Assembly (NCBI GenBank): GCA_050180235.1 | Contig: JBFXEJ010000001.1 | Location: 62,001 to 126,000 of the forward strand | DNA: 64,000 nt | Source of the DNA: JAABRU01 sp050180235 | GTDB lineage: Bacteria; Desulfobacterota; Desulfobacteria; Desulfobacterales; Desulfococcaceae | Direction: 5' to 3' | Part shown: one piece after another, positions 1 to 9,166 of the stretch | How the letters are laid out: the number at the start of each line of letters is the position of its first letter | How positions within the stretch are numbered: position 1 is the first letter of the stretch | Notes under the pieces: generated by a model | What the model was told of the DNA's origin: nothing | The model's database searches: none | What the model saw: the letters and a program-made list of their open reading frames with translations, nothing else | Program-made: the position numbers and the translations under genes

Positions 1-2
1 GC

Positions 3-1733
3 ACTGCCGGGGTATCAGGAGAATTTGACTACCAGAACCGTCCTCTGCCTGAAGAAATTCCGGTGAAAAAAAGAGCTGCAAGACGGCATTTCGGGGTTCA
101 TGGATATTTTACCAGACAAAGCTGGAATGTGGTTGCCGATTATATCAAAAATTACACAAAACCCGGTGATCTGGTGCTTGATCCTTTTGGCGGAAGCGGA
201 GTAACCGCTATTGAAGCAATGATGAACAGCCGCAGAGCCATCAGCATTGATTTAAATCCAATGGCTGTGTTTATTGTGCAGGCTTTGACTGCGCCGGTTA
301 AACCAAATGAGATGGATGAGGCATTTGAACGGGTCAAAACAGAATATCAGAAAAAAGAACCCGGCAGCGATGCGGAAATTGCCAAAGCCCTGCAAAAATA
401 TTGGTATCCCAGGGGAATCGCACTGCCGCAAGGCTCTGATGTGGAAACGGTTGAGCAGCTTTTCAGTCCCAAACAGTTGGCACAGCTTGCTTTTCTCAAA
501 TCTCTCATTTTGAAAGAAAAAAATGAGAATATCCGAAAATCTTTATTTCTTATGTTTTCAGGGCTTTTAACAAAATCAAATTTAACATATCATATTTCTT
601 CCTATGTCAGAAAAGAGGGGGGAGGGGATGCAGCAGCATTCAGATACTATCGTTACAGACTTGCACCGAATCCCACTGATATTGATATCATCAAGTACTT
701 TGAATTGAGATACAAAAAAGTCTGTGATGCCAAGAAAGAAATGGCATATTTCATCAACGAAAATACCATCAGCAATATTCAGATTATCAAAGGCACTGCC
801 ACTGATCTCAGACAGATTCCCAAAGAAAGCGTGGATTATATCTACACAGACCCGCCATATGGCAAAAAAATCCCCTATCTTGATTTATCAGTAATGTGGA
901 ACGCATGGCTTGGCCTTGATGTAAGCAGTCAGGATTATGAACTTGAGGCAATAGAAGGCGGCGAACATCAGAAAAGCAAAGAGGAATACAACAGACTGAT
1001 TGCACAAAGCATCCGTGAAATGTACCGTGTCCTGAAATTTGACCGGTGGATGTCATTTGTGTTTGCGCACAAAGATCCGGAATTTTGGCATCTGATTGTG
1101 GAAACTGCTGAAAGCTGCGGATTTGAATATTTTGGAGCAGTTCCCCAGAAAAACGGGCAGACCAGTTTCAAGAAACGTCAGCATCCTTTTACTGTATTAT
1201 CAGGCCAGTTGATTATCAATTTCCGCAAAGTCCGCAATCCCAAAGCCATTCTGAAAGCCAATTTGGGATCTGACATTGCCCAGATTGTCATGCAGACCAT
1301 TGAAGGCATTGTTGCCAAAAACAATGGAGCAAGTCTTGAACAGATCAATGATGAACTGATTATCAAAGGTTTGGAACTGGGTTTTCTGGATCTGCTGAAA
1401 AAAGAATATTCGGATCTGACCAGACTGCTGCTGGATAATTTTGATTACAGCAAAGAAACACAGCAGTTTACCATTCGGGAAAACAGCCGGTTTCAGACCC
1501 ATCTTGATGTGAAGCTCCGCATCCGCTATTATCTGATCAGTTATCTGAGAAGAGCAGAACGTGAAAACCGCCATCCCTGCTTTGATGAAATCATATTGTA
1601 TATCATGCCCCTTCTCAAAAACGGAATTACGCCTGAAAATCAGACCATTCTGAGCGTGCTGGAAGACATTGGGGACCGCGCGGGACAGGATGAATGGAAA
1701 CTGAAACAAAAAGGCCAGCACGGGCTTTTTTAG
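3..1733 (+). CDS. DNA methyltransferase, C-terminal part (5' end cut by window edge)
   Basis: The reading frame is open to the first base of the window, so the GTG at 63 is probably not the start. The residues before it (…PLPEEIPVKKRAARRHFGVHGYF) line up with the middle of the 747-residue paralogue at 19015-21258, so the real gene should begin upstream and probably also carries an N-terminal nuclease-like domain. Visible motifs are the S-adenosylmethionine-binding LDPFGGSG (about nt 177-200) followed by the catalytic YTDPPYG (about nt 843-863). The DPPY form points to N6-adenine or N4-cytosine methylation. The order, SAM motif before DPPY, differs from beta-class enzymes such as the one at 62123. 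The C-terminal third (…EGIVAKNNGASLEQINDEL…) is also shared with the paralogue. The methyltransferase call is firm; specificity is unknown. Confidence 0.85.
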   Translation, partial: TAGVSGEFDYQNRPLPEEIPVKKRAARRHFGVHGYFTRQSWNVVADYIKNYTKPGDLVLDPFGGSGVTAIEAMMNSRRAISIDLNPMAVFIVQALTAPVKPNEMDEAFERVKTEYQKKEPGSDAEIAKALQKYWYPRGIALPQGSDVETVEQLFSPKQLAQLAFLKSLILKEKNENIRKSLFLMFSGLLTKSNLTYHISSYVRKEGGGDAAAFRYYRYRLAPNPTDIDIIKYFELRYKKVCDAKKEMAYFINENTISNIQIIKGTATDLRQIPKESVDYIYTDPPYGKKIPYLDLSVMWNAWLGLDVSSQDYELEAIEGGEHQKSKEEYNRLIAQSIREMYRVLKFDRWMSFVFAHKDPEFWHLIVETAESCGFEYFGAVPQKNGQTSFKKRQHPFTVLSGQLIINFRKVRNPKAILKANLGSDIAQIVMQTIEGIVAKNNGASLEQINDELIIKGLELGFLDLLKKEYSDLTRLLLDNFDYSKETQQFTIRENSRFQTHLDVKLRIRYYLISYLRRAERENRHPCFDEIILYIMPLLKNGITPENQTILSVLEDIGDRAGQDEWKLKQKGQHGLF

Positions 1734-2619
1734 GATATGCGCAGGCGTGCAAAAGCTTTTTTTGCCCAACATAACCGGATATAAACGATAATCCGTTTAT
1801 TTTGGTGTTATAAATCAAAGTCAGATGGAAAACAGGGAAATTAAATGAAGATCAGTATATCTAAAACTCCATCCCCCTCAATGGGGGAAGGCCGGTGTGG
1901 TGGTGAAAAATCAGACGGTTATCCCCATCACTACGGCCCTCTCCCACCGGGGGCGATGGGGAATTAAGGAATTTTTCGATCTGCTGAAGATTGAAAGTTT
2001 TATCTGGTACAGGGACATTGTGGATAAACTTATCTGGAAGAATGACATAAAAATTTGATAACATGGAAAAAAGCAACTGCCCGGAAGCAGCGGGATATGC
2101 TGATTTCAAAGTAAGAAGCTGTTTTAAAAATATCCGGGGGCAAAAAGTTTTGGGATGCTGCCAAATGCCAAAGCCTGATTTTGCCGTGTTCAAACGGACA
2201 ATATCTCTTTTGCCATACTGATTTCTTCCCGAAGAAAGCAGCATGGCAATATTTTTAAAACAGCTTCTAAGGGCTGAAGGGAAAAGACCGGTTCCGTATG
2301 CAAACAGATAACAGTCCGGGTTGGTGGAAAAAAATGCCTGAATGACATCCGGGATTCTGTCCAAAACTGTCTTTTAAAGGATTGAATCCGAAAAAATGCA
2401 AATATACCGCCAAAAAGGAAATGGTGATAAAACACTTGAATCTGCCGGGGATTTATTTTATAATGATTTTCATAAAAAACTGATTCCCCATTACACAGCA
2501 AAAAATGGTATGCAAAAGTTTAACACCTTATTGTCAGGAATATGGAGAATCTGCCGAAGCCCGGTGCTGTGCAGGTGGCTGAACAGGTGTATAACCCGCT
2601 AATAAAAAGAGATAAGATT
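1734..2619. other. Gene-poor gap with palindromic repeats
   Basis: About 890 bases between the methyltransferase and the amidase. The longer reading frames here (for example minus 1861-2364) have no recognisable domain and run through repeats, so I do not call them. There is a CCCCCTCAATGGGGG palindrome near 1870 and a long inverted repeat at 2114-2268. A weak Shine-Dalgarno-like AAGAGA lies just before the amidase start. Confidence 0.6.
2114..2268. repeat. Long inverted repeat with 20-bp perfect arms
   Basis: The arm AGAAGCTGTTTTAAAAATAT at 2114-2133 is exactly reverse-complemented at 2249-2268, with 115 bp between. A second, inner pair (ATGCTGC near 2155, GCAGCAT near 2239) makes an extended cruciform possible. 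It could be a small non-autonomous mobile element; I see no coding capacity in it. Confidence 0.7.
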
Positions 2620-4707
2620 ATGTATAAAAACAGATTGACTGTCTGTATGTTTCTGCTTGTTTCTTTAATACCTGCAGAATTTTCTTCCAATCTGCAGGCT
2701 GCTGCCGGAACCGAACAGCAGTATGCCAAAGCAGAATCCCATTACAGGAAATTTATTGATAATCCAGGCCGGACAAAATACCGGGATCAGTGGCTGGTCT
2801 GCATCGGGAAATATGAATCTGTTTACAAAGCTGATCCGTCCGGCGCTTTTGCCCCTGCCAGTCTGTATATGACAGGCAAGCTCTGGCTGGATTTGTACAG
2901 ACGATCCGAAAAAAGTTCTGACCGGCAGGAGGGTGTGGATAAACTCAGACAAATGGTAAGCCGCTTTCCGGAAAGCAGTTACCGGAAAAACGCTGATAAT
3001 TTGCTGAATAAATTATCAGAAGAAAAAAAAGGCATCGATCAGACGGCTCCGGATAAGATTCCGCATGTAACAGCCAGGACCGAAAAGAAAAAATCTGCCG
3101 AAGAAGCCGGAGATACTGAAACTGCGCCTAAAAATGTCCCGTTCAAAGGCAGAAAGCAGATGTTCAAAACATCCAAAGCTGCTTACAGATCCCTGGCTGC
3201 GCAGATACCTCCGGAAGATGAAATTTCCCGACTTTTGCAGAAAGAGGGCTCTTCATCCAAAAAATCAAATTCTTACAAAAACTTCAGTCCTGAACATAAA
3301 GCAGTCGGAGAAACTGTGCCGGTCGTGGCTAAAGGTGACGTAAAACTCTATTCCACCGAACCCACACTGGTCAACGGGCTGCGTTTCTGGTCAAATCCCA
3401 ACTATACCCGGATTGTGGTGGATGGGGACAGGGACACAGATTTCACCCATGAACTGCTGCCTCCTTCCGTCAATACACCACAGAGGCTCTATATTGATTT
3501 TCAGAACAGCCTTCTGGGAAAAGACCTTCAGAAAGCTGTTCCCATTGATGACGATCTGCTCCGCGGTGCCCGTGCAGCACAGCATACAGTGAATTCCGTC
3601 CGGGTGGTCATTGATATTAAATCTTTTAAAACCTATAAAATATTTTCCCTGAAAAACCCTTTCCGCACCATTATTGATATATGGGGACAGGATGCCAGTA
3701 TTACTGCTGCCAATCCCCGGACTGTCCCGGCTCCGGAATCCCGTCAGACAGCGGCTGCGGCCACTCAGCCCCGCCGGTCAGATTCCCAGTGGTCAGGAAC
3801 TCTTTGGACAGAATTTCGCCAGACACCGGAACCCCGTCAGACAGAATCCCGCCAGCAGGAAGTCCGGCAGCAGAGTCCCCGGCAGGAGGAACCCCGTCGA
3901 TCTGAACCGGATTCTTCCCCGCCATATTACGCTGCTGTGACAAAGGACACAAAAATCACCCCCCATGATCTGGCCAGACAACTGGCTTTGGGAGTGCGCA
4001 GGATTGTAATTGATCCCGGACATGGCGGCCATGATGTTGGCGCTCCCGGATTTCAGAAAGGGGTTTATGAAAAAGATGTGGTACTACAGATTTCTCTGCG
4101 GCTTGCGGAAAAAATCCGGAGGGAACTGGGGTGTGAAGTGATTATGACCCGCAGCACAGACCGCTTTCTTACTCTGGAGGAACGCACGGCCATTGCCAAT
4201 ACCCAAAATGCGGATCTTTTTGTCTCCGTGCACTGCAATGCATCCAAAAACCGCGGAGCTTACGGAATTGAAACCTATTTCCTCAACCTTGCCACTGATG
4301 ATGACGCCATACTGGTCGCGGCCCGTGAAAATGCCACTTCCCGGAAAAATATCAGTGATCTGCAGACAATTCTGAGCGATCTGATGAAAAATTCCAAGAT
4401 CAATGAATCCAGCAAACTCGCAACCCATGTGCAGAAATCCATGCACAGCAGACTGAGAGCCCACTTTGGCAATATAAAAAACAAAGGAGTCAAACAGGCG
4501 CCTTTTTACGTACTTCTCGGTGCGCAGATGCCGTCTATTCTGGTGGAAACCTCATTTATCAGCAACAAAAGGGAATGTGAGCGTCTCACCACAGCAGCGT
4601 ATCAGGAGCATCTGGCCAATGCCATCCTCAACGGTATTGTAAAATATGTCACAGAAAACAGTCCCACCGCATTTATGAATGCCCCGGAGCGGAAAGGGAA
4701 GAGTTGA
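2620..4707 (+). CDS. N-acetylmuramoyl-L-alanine amidase with AMIN domain
   Basis: Periplasmic zinc amidase that cleaves the amide bond between N-acetylmuramic acid and L-alanine in peptidoglycan, as AmiC-type enzymes do in cell separation. I start at ATG 2620, which gives a normal signal peptide (MYKNRLTVCMFLLVSLIPA); the frame is open to an earlier ATG at 2542. Order: a helical TPR-like N-terminus (about residues 35-130); a charged linker; an AMIN targeting domain (about 248-360); a Pro/Arg/Gln-rich linker with repeated P-R-Q-T-E units (about 365-450); and an amidase_3 domain (about 460-690). The last has zinc ligands in DPGHGGHD, the EKDVVL glutamate and VSVHCNAS, plus LVETSFISN with the catalytic glutamate. 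At 695 residues it is longer than AmiC because of the N-terminus and linker. Its stop abuts the next gene, suggesting an operon. Confidence 0.92.
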   Translation: MYKNRLTVCMFLLVSLIPAEFSSNLQAAAGTEQQYAKAESHYRKFIDNPGRTKYRDQWLVCIGKYESVYKADPSGAFAPASLYMTGKLWLDLYRRSEKSSDRQEGVDKLRQMVSRFPESSYRKNADNLLNKLSEEKKGIDQTAPDKIPHVTARTEKKKSAEEAGDTETAPKNVPFKGRKQMFKTSKAAYRSLAAQIPPEDEISRLLQKEGSSSKKSNSYKNFSPEHKAVGETVPVVAKGDVKLYSTEPTLVNGLRFWSNPNYTRIVVDGDRDTDFTHELLPPSVNTPQRLYIDFQNSLLGKDLQKAVPIDDDLLRGARAAQHTVNSVRVVIDIKSFKTYKIFSLKNPFRTIIDIWGQDASITAANPRTVPAPESRQTAAAATQPRRSDSQWSGTLWTEFRQTPEPRQTESRQQEVRQQSPRQEEPRRSEPDSSPPYYAAVTKDTKITPHDLARQLALGVRRIVIDPGHGGHDVGAPGFQKGVYEKDVVLQISLRLAEKIRRELGCEVIMTRSTDRFLTLEERTAIANTQNADLFVSVHCNASKNRGAYGIETYFLNLATDDDAILVAARENATSRKNISDLQTILSDLMKNSKINESSKLATHVQKSMHSRLRAHFGNIKNKGVKQAPFYVLLGAQMPSILVETSFISNKRECERLTTAAYQEHLANAILNGIVKYVTENSPTAFMNAPERKGKS

Positions 4708-4736
4708 ACAACCCCAAGTCAGGCAAGGAGAAAATC

Positions 4737-5759
4737 ATGCAGTTCAATATTGTGAAAAAAGAAACCATAATACGCAATCCTCTTAAAGACAATGAGCGCA
4801 AAAGCATATCCAGTGAAATCCGGCAGGACCCTCTGACCGGAAGAACTTCCCGCATCTGCCATTTTATGAAACTTAAATGGCAAAAGCCGGATTTTGAAAA
4901 AATTGTGTCAGGCACTCAGGAGACCTGCCCTTTCTGTCCGGAAAAAATTATGAAAATCACGCCTCTTTTCCCAGAGGAAATTCTGCCGGAAGGGCGTATG
5001 ATACGCGATGATATGGTGCTGTTTCCCAATATCGCACCATATGACAGCCTCAGTTCCGTTGCGGTGATGGGAAGCAGGCATTATATCCCCATGACGGAGA
5101 TTGAACCCGGACGCATTGCCAAAGCCTTCAGGATGGTCATTGATTTTTTTGAAATTCTTGAAAAAATTAGACATCCGGAAGCCGTGTATCATATGATCAA
5201 CTGGAACTATATGCCACCATCCGGCAGTTCCATCATCCATCCCCATCTGCAGGTATTTTCCTCTTCGGATGCTCCCAACCTGCTGCGGCAGGAACTGGAA
5301 GCCGCTCGAATCTACAAAGAGAAAAACAAAAGCAGTTACTGGGATGATCTGGTAAAAACCGAAACGGAAAATGGGGAGCGTTTTCTGGCAAAAACCGGAA
5401 GAATAACATGGTTAAGCAGTTTTGCTCCTCTGGGCGTGGCCGGGGATGTGCTCGGCGTAGTGGAAGGTATCTCTTCCATGACTGAACTCACGGACAGGGA
5501 TCTTTCCGATATTGCCAAAGGACTGACAGCCGCGATGCGGGCATATGACAAGATGGGAATTTACAGCTTCAACATGAATTTCTATCCCGGTGCAAAAGGG
5601 GATGATTTCACCCGTCTGCATCTGGTTTTTTCCCCGCGCACTTTTTTCAATCAGGCTTTGGGATCCCCGGATGTGGGAGCAGGCCAGAAACTCTTCAATG
5701 AAAGCGTGTGCATGGCCCATCCCGAAGAGATCTGTACCATGCTGAAACCGGAATTCTGA
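4737..5759 (+). CDS. Galactose-1-phosphate uridylyltransferase-like (HIT superfamily) protein
   Basis: A GalT/Ap4A-phosphorylase-like nucleotidyl transferase. Evidence is an N-terminal DPLTGRTSRI stretch (about residues 31-40) resembling the GalT signature, a CPFC pair (64-67) that could bind zinc, and HPHLQ (168-172) matching the HxHxQ active site in which the second His is nucleotidylated. ATG 4737 is chosen because AGGAG sits six bases upstream; the frame could also open at a TTG at 4704 overlapping the amidase stop. Cytoplasmic. Whether the substrate is UDP-hexose or another nucleotide cannot be told from sequence, and no other Leloir-pathway gene is nearby. Confidence 0.8.
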   Translation: MQFNIVKKETIIRNPLKDNERKSISSEIRQDPLTGRTSRICHFMKLKWQKPDFEKIVSGTQETCPFCPEKIMKITPLFPEEILPEGRMIRDDMVLFPNIAPYDSLSSVAVMGSRHYIPMTEIEPGRIAKAFRMVIDFFEILEKIRHPEAVYHMINWNYMPPSGSSIIHPHLQVFSSSDAPNLLRQELEAARIYKEKNKSSYWDDLVKTETENGERFLAKTGRITWLSSFAPLGVAGDVLGVVEGISSMTELTDRDLSDIAKGLTAAMRAYDKMGIYSFNMNFYPGAKGDDFTRLHLVFSPRTFFNQALGSPDVGAGQKLFNESVCMAHPEEICTMLKPEF

Positions 5760-5839
5760 AAAGAGAACGGATATTTTACAAATATGCCGAAAAAGAGTTG
5801 TACCGGACAATTATAATCAGCAAAACAAAGGAAAAAGGT

Positions 5840-6529
5840 ATGAAAAAGTATGTTGCAGAGTTTTTTGGGACATTCTGGCTGGTTCTTGGCGGATGCGGAA
5901 GTGCGGTACTTGCTGCTGCATTTCCCAATGTGGGCATTGGCCTGCTTGGTGTTTCACTTGCCTTCGGACTGACTGTGCTGACGATGGCATTTGCCATCGG
6001 ACACATATCCGGCTGTCATCTCAATCCGGCAGTTTCTGTCGGACTCTGGGCAGGCGGCCGTTTTCCGGCAAAAGATCTGCCGCCCTATATTGTTGCGCAG
6101 GTCATAGGCGGCATTGCGGCAGGTGGAGTTCTGTATCTCATCGCTTCCGGCAAAGCAGATTTTAATCTGTCCGCGGGCTTTGCCTCAAACGGCTACGGAG
6201 CCCATTCTCCGGGCGGATATTCCTTACTTGCGTCACTGGTGACAGAGATTGTTATGACAATGATGTTTCTGCTCGTCATCCTCGGTGCCACGGATAAACG
6301 GGCACCACAGGGTCTGGCACCTGTTGCTATCGGTCTTTGCCTTACTCTGATTCATCTGATCAGTATTCCTGTAACCAATACATCTGTCAACCCTGCACGC
6401 AGTACGGGTGTTGCTATTTTCGTAGGCGACTGGGCTGTTGCACAACTGTGGCTGTTTTGGGTGGCACCGATTGCCGGTGCCGTGCTTGGTGCAGCAATCT
6501 ACAGGTATATTGGCAGTACGGAAAATTAA
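5840..6529 (+). CDS. aqpZ: Aquaporin Z-type water channel
   Basis: An MIP-family membrane channel of 229 residues with both pore motifs, NPA at 62-64 and 184-186. The selectivity-filter residues F42, H172, T181 and R187 correspond to F43, H174, T183 and R189 of E. coli AqpZ, which predicts a water-selective pore rather than a glycerol facilitator. Six hydrophobic segments and two half-helices are visible. ATG 5840 is preceded by an AAAGGAAAAAGG ribosome site; the frame is open further upstream into the GalT-like gene, but that extension is not hydrophobic or conserved-looking. Confidence 0.95.
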   Translation: MKKYVAEFFGTFWLVLGGCGSAVLAAAFPNVGIGLLGVSLAFGLTVLTMAFAIGHISGCHLNPAVSVGLWAGGRFPAKDLPPYIVAQVIGGIAAGGVLYLIASGKADFNLSAGFASNGYGAHSPGGYSLLASLVTEIVMTMMFLLVILGATDKRAPQGLAPVAIGLCLTLIHLISIPVTNTSVNPARSTGVAIFVGDWAVAQLWLFWVAPIAGAVLGAAIYRYIGSTEN

Positions 6530-6581
6530 AACAATATCTTTAATTTCAGTTATACTTTCAAAGGTCGTAATCTGAGATTTT

Positions 6582-6637
6582 CTGCAGGGGTAAGCCACTG
6601 CTTACGCCTTACAGGGCAGCCGCAGGGCGGCCCCTGC
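6582..6637. repeat. GC-rich imperfect palindrome
   Basis: CTGCAGGGG at the left and CCCCTGCAG at the right bracket about 56 bp of GC-rich sequence between aqpZ and the DUF3108 gene. It may be a transcript-end structure or a repeat-family fragment; there is no T-run. Confidence 0.45.
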
Positions 6638-6685
6638 AGCCAAAATCGCAAAACATGCTCTTAGTGAATAAGCCCAGGTATTCAT

Positions 6686-7552
6686 ATGATTGATACAGAT
6701 ATTGAAATTTCTGAACAGTATGAAATGGAAAACTTCAGAAAACAGACGGATGACAGCAAAAAGAAAACGGCATGGCTGATTATACTGATCATCCTGACAC
6801 TCGTTATTCCTCCGGTTTCTGCTGAAACATCCAAACCGCCATCCCCTTTTTATCCCGGAGAAAAACTGATTTTTGCGCTTCGGTGGGGAGTTATCCATGC
6901 CGGAGAGGCCACTTTGGAGATTCTTCCCTTTGGGACAGTCAGCGGGGAACCGGCATGGCATTTTGTAATGACTGCAAAAACAAATTCCTTTATTGACACA
7001 TTTTATAAGGTGAGGGATCAGATTGATTCCTATACTGATGATGGCCTGACCCGTTCCCTTCTTTACAAAAAAAAGCAGAGGGAAGGCAAAAGCAAACGGG
7101 ATATTGCTGTCACCTTTGACTGGGAAAGCGGCAAAGCACATTATGTCAACAAAGGAAAGGCAAAACCGCCAATTTCTCTCATGCCCGGAACATTTGATCC
7201 CCTTGCAGCGTTTTATTTTTCCAGAATGACGGATTTCAAAACAGATACAGTGCTCAGACGTCCCATTACGGACGGTAAAAAAAATATCATGGGCCGGATC
7301 ACTGTAAAAAAAAGGGAAACCATAAAAATCGGAGAAACTTCATACGACACTTTTCTGCTGGAGCCAGATCTTAAGGATGTCAGCGGTGTGTTTGAAAAAA
7401 GCAAAGATTCAAAGATTCATCTCTGGGTTACGGCTGATGAAAGGCGGATTCCGGTAAAAATCGCCAGCAAGGTGATTGTGGGCAGTTTTGTGGGAGAACT
7501 GGTTTCCGCCACATACGGAAAATCTCCGGAAGAGGGGAAGGAAAAAAAATGA
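6686..7552 (+). CDS. DUF3108-domain protein, exported
   Basis: 288 residues. A hydrophobic segment (about 30-46, TAWLIILIILTLVIPPVSA) looks like an uncleaved or late signal peptide. The following FYPGEKLIFALRWGVIHAGEATLEI is typical of DUF3108 proteins, periplasmic beta-rich proteins of unknown biochemical function. ATG 6686 is used; an internal ATG at 6725 is an alternative. The gene overlaps pyrK by an ATGA junction at 7549, so the two are translationally coupled, although no functional link is known. Confidence 0.8.
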   Translation: MIDTDIEISEQYEMENFRKQTDDSKKKTAWLIILIILTLVIPPVSAETSKPPSPFYPGEKLIFALRWGVIHAGEATLEILPFGTVSGEPAWHFVMTAKTNSFIDTFYKVRDQIDSYTDDGLTRSLLYKKKQREGKSKRDIAVTFDWESGKAHYVNKGKAKPPISLMPGTFDPLAAFYFSRMTDFKTDTVLRRPITDGKKNIMGRITVKKRETIKIGETSYDTFLLEPDLKDVSGVFEKSKDSKIHLWVTADERRIPVKIASKVIVGSFVGELVSATYGKSPEEGKEKK

Positions 7553-8349
7553 GACAGGAAACTGCCAAAGTGCTGTGGAATACCATTGAATGTTCGGGCT
7601 ATTTCCGGATGGGGCTTGCGGCTTCCTCTGTTTATGCGGAGGCCAAACCCGGCCAGTTTGTCATGATTCGCCCGTGTGATCAAATAGTTCCGCTTCTCCG
7701 CCGTCCCTTTTCCATACACCGTCTTATTGAGACAGATAAAGGAACCGGAGGCTTTGAAATCCTTTACAGGGTCGTGGGGGAAGGCACGGAAAAGCTTTCC
7801 ATGTGCAGAAAAGGGGAGCGGCTGGATATTCTGGGGCCTTTGGGCAATTCTTTCCGCATTCCGGAAAATGCCCGCGGTTTTTTTATCGTCGCGGGCGGCA
7901 TTGGTGTGGCTCCCATGTATTTTCTCACAGATTATCTCCGGAGGAAAGGCATTGATCTCTCAGAATGCAGGGTGTTCATCGGGGGCAGATCAAAAGATGA
8001 TCTTCTGTGCATGAATGATTTTTTCAGTTCAGGGGTGCATACAGTGCATATTGCCACAGATGACGGAAGCGCGGGAAACAGGGAACTGGTCACCGGCCCT
8101 TTGGAAAGGGCTTTGCAGAAAATCCGTCCGGATATGATATATGCCTGCGGCCCCATTCCCATGTTAAAGGCTGTAGCGGAGATTTCTGAAAAAAACAGCC
8201 TGCCCTGTCAGGTCTCGGTTGAAACAATGATGGCCTGCGGCATGGGAGCGTGTCTGGGATGCGCTGTGCGGAAAAAAGATGATTCAAAAAAATATCTCCA
8301 TGCCTGCACGGACGGGCCTGTGTTTGATGCGGAATTAATCGGATGGTGA
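7549..8349 (+). CDS. pyrK: Dihydroorotate dehydrogenase electron-transfer subunit PyrK
   Basis: FAD and [2Fe-2S] subunit that passes electrons from PyrD to NAD+ in type 1B dihydroorotate dehydrogenases (pyrimidine synthesis). The ferredoxin-reductase fold shows the FAD motif RRPFS (51-55), a dinucleotide-binding GGIGVAPM (117-123) and four cluster cysteines, C230, C235, C238 and C253, in CGMGACLGC…HAC. Length (266) is normal. pyrD, usually the next gene, is absent: the following gene is atpZ-like after a 200-bp gap. An alternative would be a PyrK-like subunit of another flavoprotein, which its orphan position leaves open. Confidence 0.88.
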   Translation: MRQETAKVLWNTIECSGYFRMGLAASSVYAEAKPGQFVMIRPCDQIVPLLRRPFSIHRLIETDKGTGGFEILYRVVGEGTEKLSMCRKGERLDILGPLGNSFRIPENARGFFIVAGGIGVAPMYFLTDYLRRKGIDLSECRVFIGGRSKDDLLCMNDFFSSGVHTVHIATDDGSAGNRELVTGPLERALQKIRPDMIYACGPIPMLKAVAEISEKNSLPCQVSVETMMACGMGACLGCAVRKKDDSKKYLHACTDGPVFDAELIGW

Positions 8350-8390
8350 CAGCATATTTTTTCCGGCATTACCTGTGTGCGCATATCCTG

Positions 8391-8428
8391 GAACACAGGT
8401 TCCAGAATTATGCAAAAAACCTGTGTTC
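8391..8428. repeat. 11-bp inverted repeat between pyrK and the F0 operon
   Basis: GAACACAGGTT (8391-8401) and AACCTGTGTTC (8418-8428) are perfect reverse complements with 16 bp between. The position, after pyrK and just ahead of a possible F0 promoter, fits a pyrK transcript-end hairpin or a repressor site; no T-run follows. Confidence 0.5.
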
Positions 8429-8461
8429 TGAAGATATGTCAAAAAAGTATGACAATTTTGG

Positions 8462-8490
8462 TTGACTTGCCTTTATACCTGTGCTAAACG
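8462..8490 (+). promoter_or_regulatory. Possible promoter of the F0 operon
   Basis: TTGACT at 8462-8467, a 17-base spacer and TAAACG at 8485-8490, about 60 bases before the atpZ-like start. The -35 is good, the -10 is weak, so this is a suggestion only. Confidence 0.3.
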
Positions 8491-8548
8491 ACTCAAACTC
8501 AGAAGGGTAATGTCTGCCGGGCTAAGCAGACTGCCAGATAAAAGACAG

Positions 8549-8767
8549 ATGAAAAAGATGGATGTAAAACAGTTAAAGGAACTTGCATATTTCAGCAGTA
8601 TCGGGCTGTCTGTGGCACTTTCCATATTCATCGGGCTGGGTGTCGGTGTGTATCTGGACAGACGTTATGAAAGCACTCCCTGGTGCACCCTGATTTTTCT
8701 GGGGCTGGGGATTGCGGCAGGATACAGAAATATCGGTCTGGCAATAAAGAAAAGCAGAAAATACTGA
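8549..8767 (+). CDS. AtpZ/AtpI-type F0F1-ATPase accessory protein
   Basis: 72 residues with two hydrophobic helices and the pattern GLGVGVYLDRRYEST…GIAAGYRN found in small AtpZ proteins encoded at the head of ATP synthase operons. These are thought to help assembly or carry Mg2+. ATG 8549 is chosen because it places a short charged N-terminus before the first helix; the frame extends to 8462 without a Shine-Dalgarno site. It lies 11 bases upstream of the atpI start. Confidence 0.82.
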   Translation: MKKMDVKQLKELAYFSSIGLSVALSIFIGLGVGVYLDRRYESTPWCTLIFLGLGIAAGYRNIGLAIKKSRKY

Positions 8768-8778
8768 AGGAGAGAGTT

Positions 8779-9165
8779 TTGAATATTCAGCAGCGGATTC
8801 TGACATTTGTGACAAAAACAAACTGGGTGCTGTTTGCACTGAGCAGTTTGGCCGGTCTGCTGCTGGCATCACCGGAATTCACAAAAGGTGTCATTTTCGG
8901 CGGTCTTATTGTGACAGTCAACTTTCATATGCTGCACAGAACCCTGAAAAATTCGCTGGAACCTTCCCATCTCACCTCCCATAACGTAATTCTGGCCAAA
9001 TACTATCTTCGTTTTGTTATCAGCGGTATTATCATTTTTGTGCTTATTTACAGGCACATAGTGAATCCTATAGGGCTTTTTGTCGGTCTGTCGGTTGTGG
9101 TGGCAAGCATAATGCTTGCCACATTGCTGGAAATCAAAAATCTTTTTTTCAAGGAGGCGGTGTAA
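8779..9165 (+). CDS. atpI: ATP synthase subunit I
   Basis: 128-residue inner-membrane protein with four hydrophobic segments, in the usual position directly before atpB. AtpI assists c-ring assembly. The start is TTG at 8779: AAGGAG lies six bases upstream, and the longer frame overlaps the previous gene. The stop is two bases before the atpB start. Confidence 0.82.
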   Translation: MNIQQRILTFVTKTNWVLFALSSLAGLLLASPEFTKGVIFGGLIVTVNFHMLHRTLKNSLEPSHLTSHNVILAKYYLRFVISGIIIFVLIYRHIVNPIGLFVGLSVVVASIMLATLLEIKNLFFKEAV

Positions 9166-9166
9166 G

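Noticed and set aside
1861..2364. 167-codon minus-strand frame
   Set aside because: Runs through palindromes, no ribosome site or domain.
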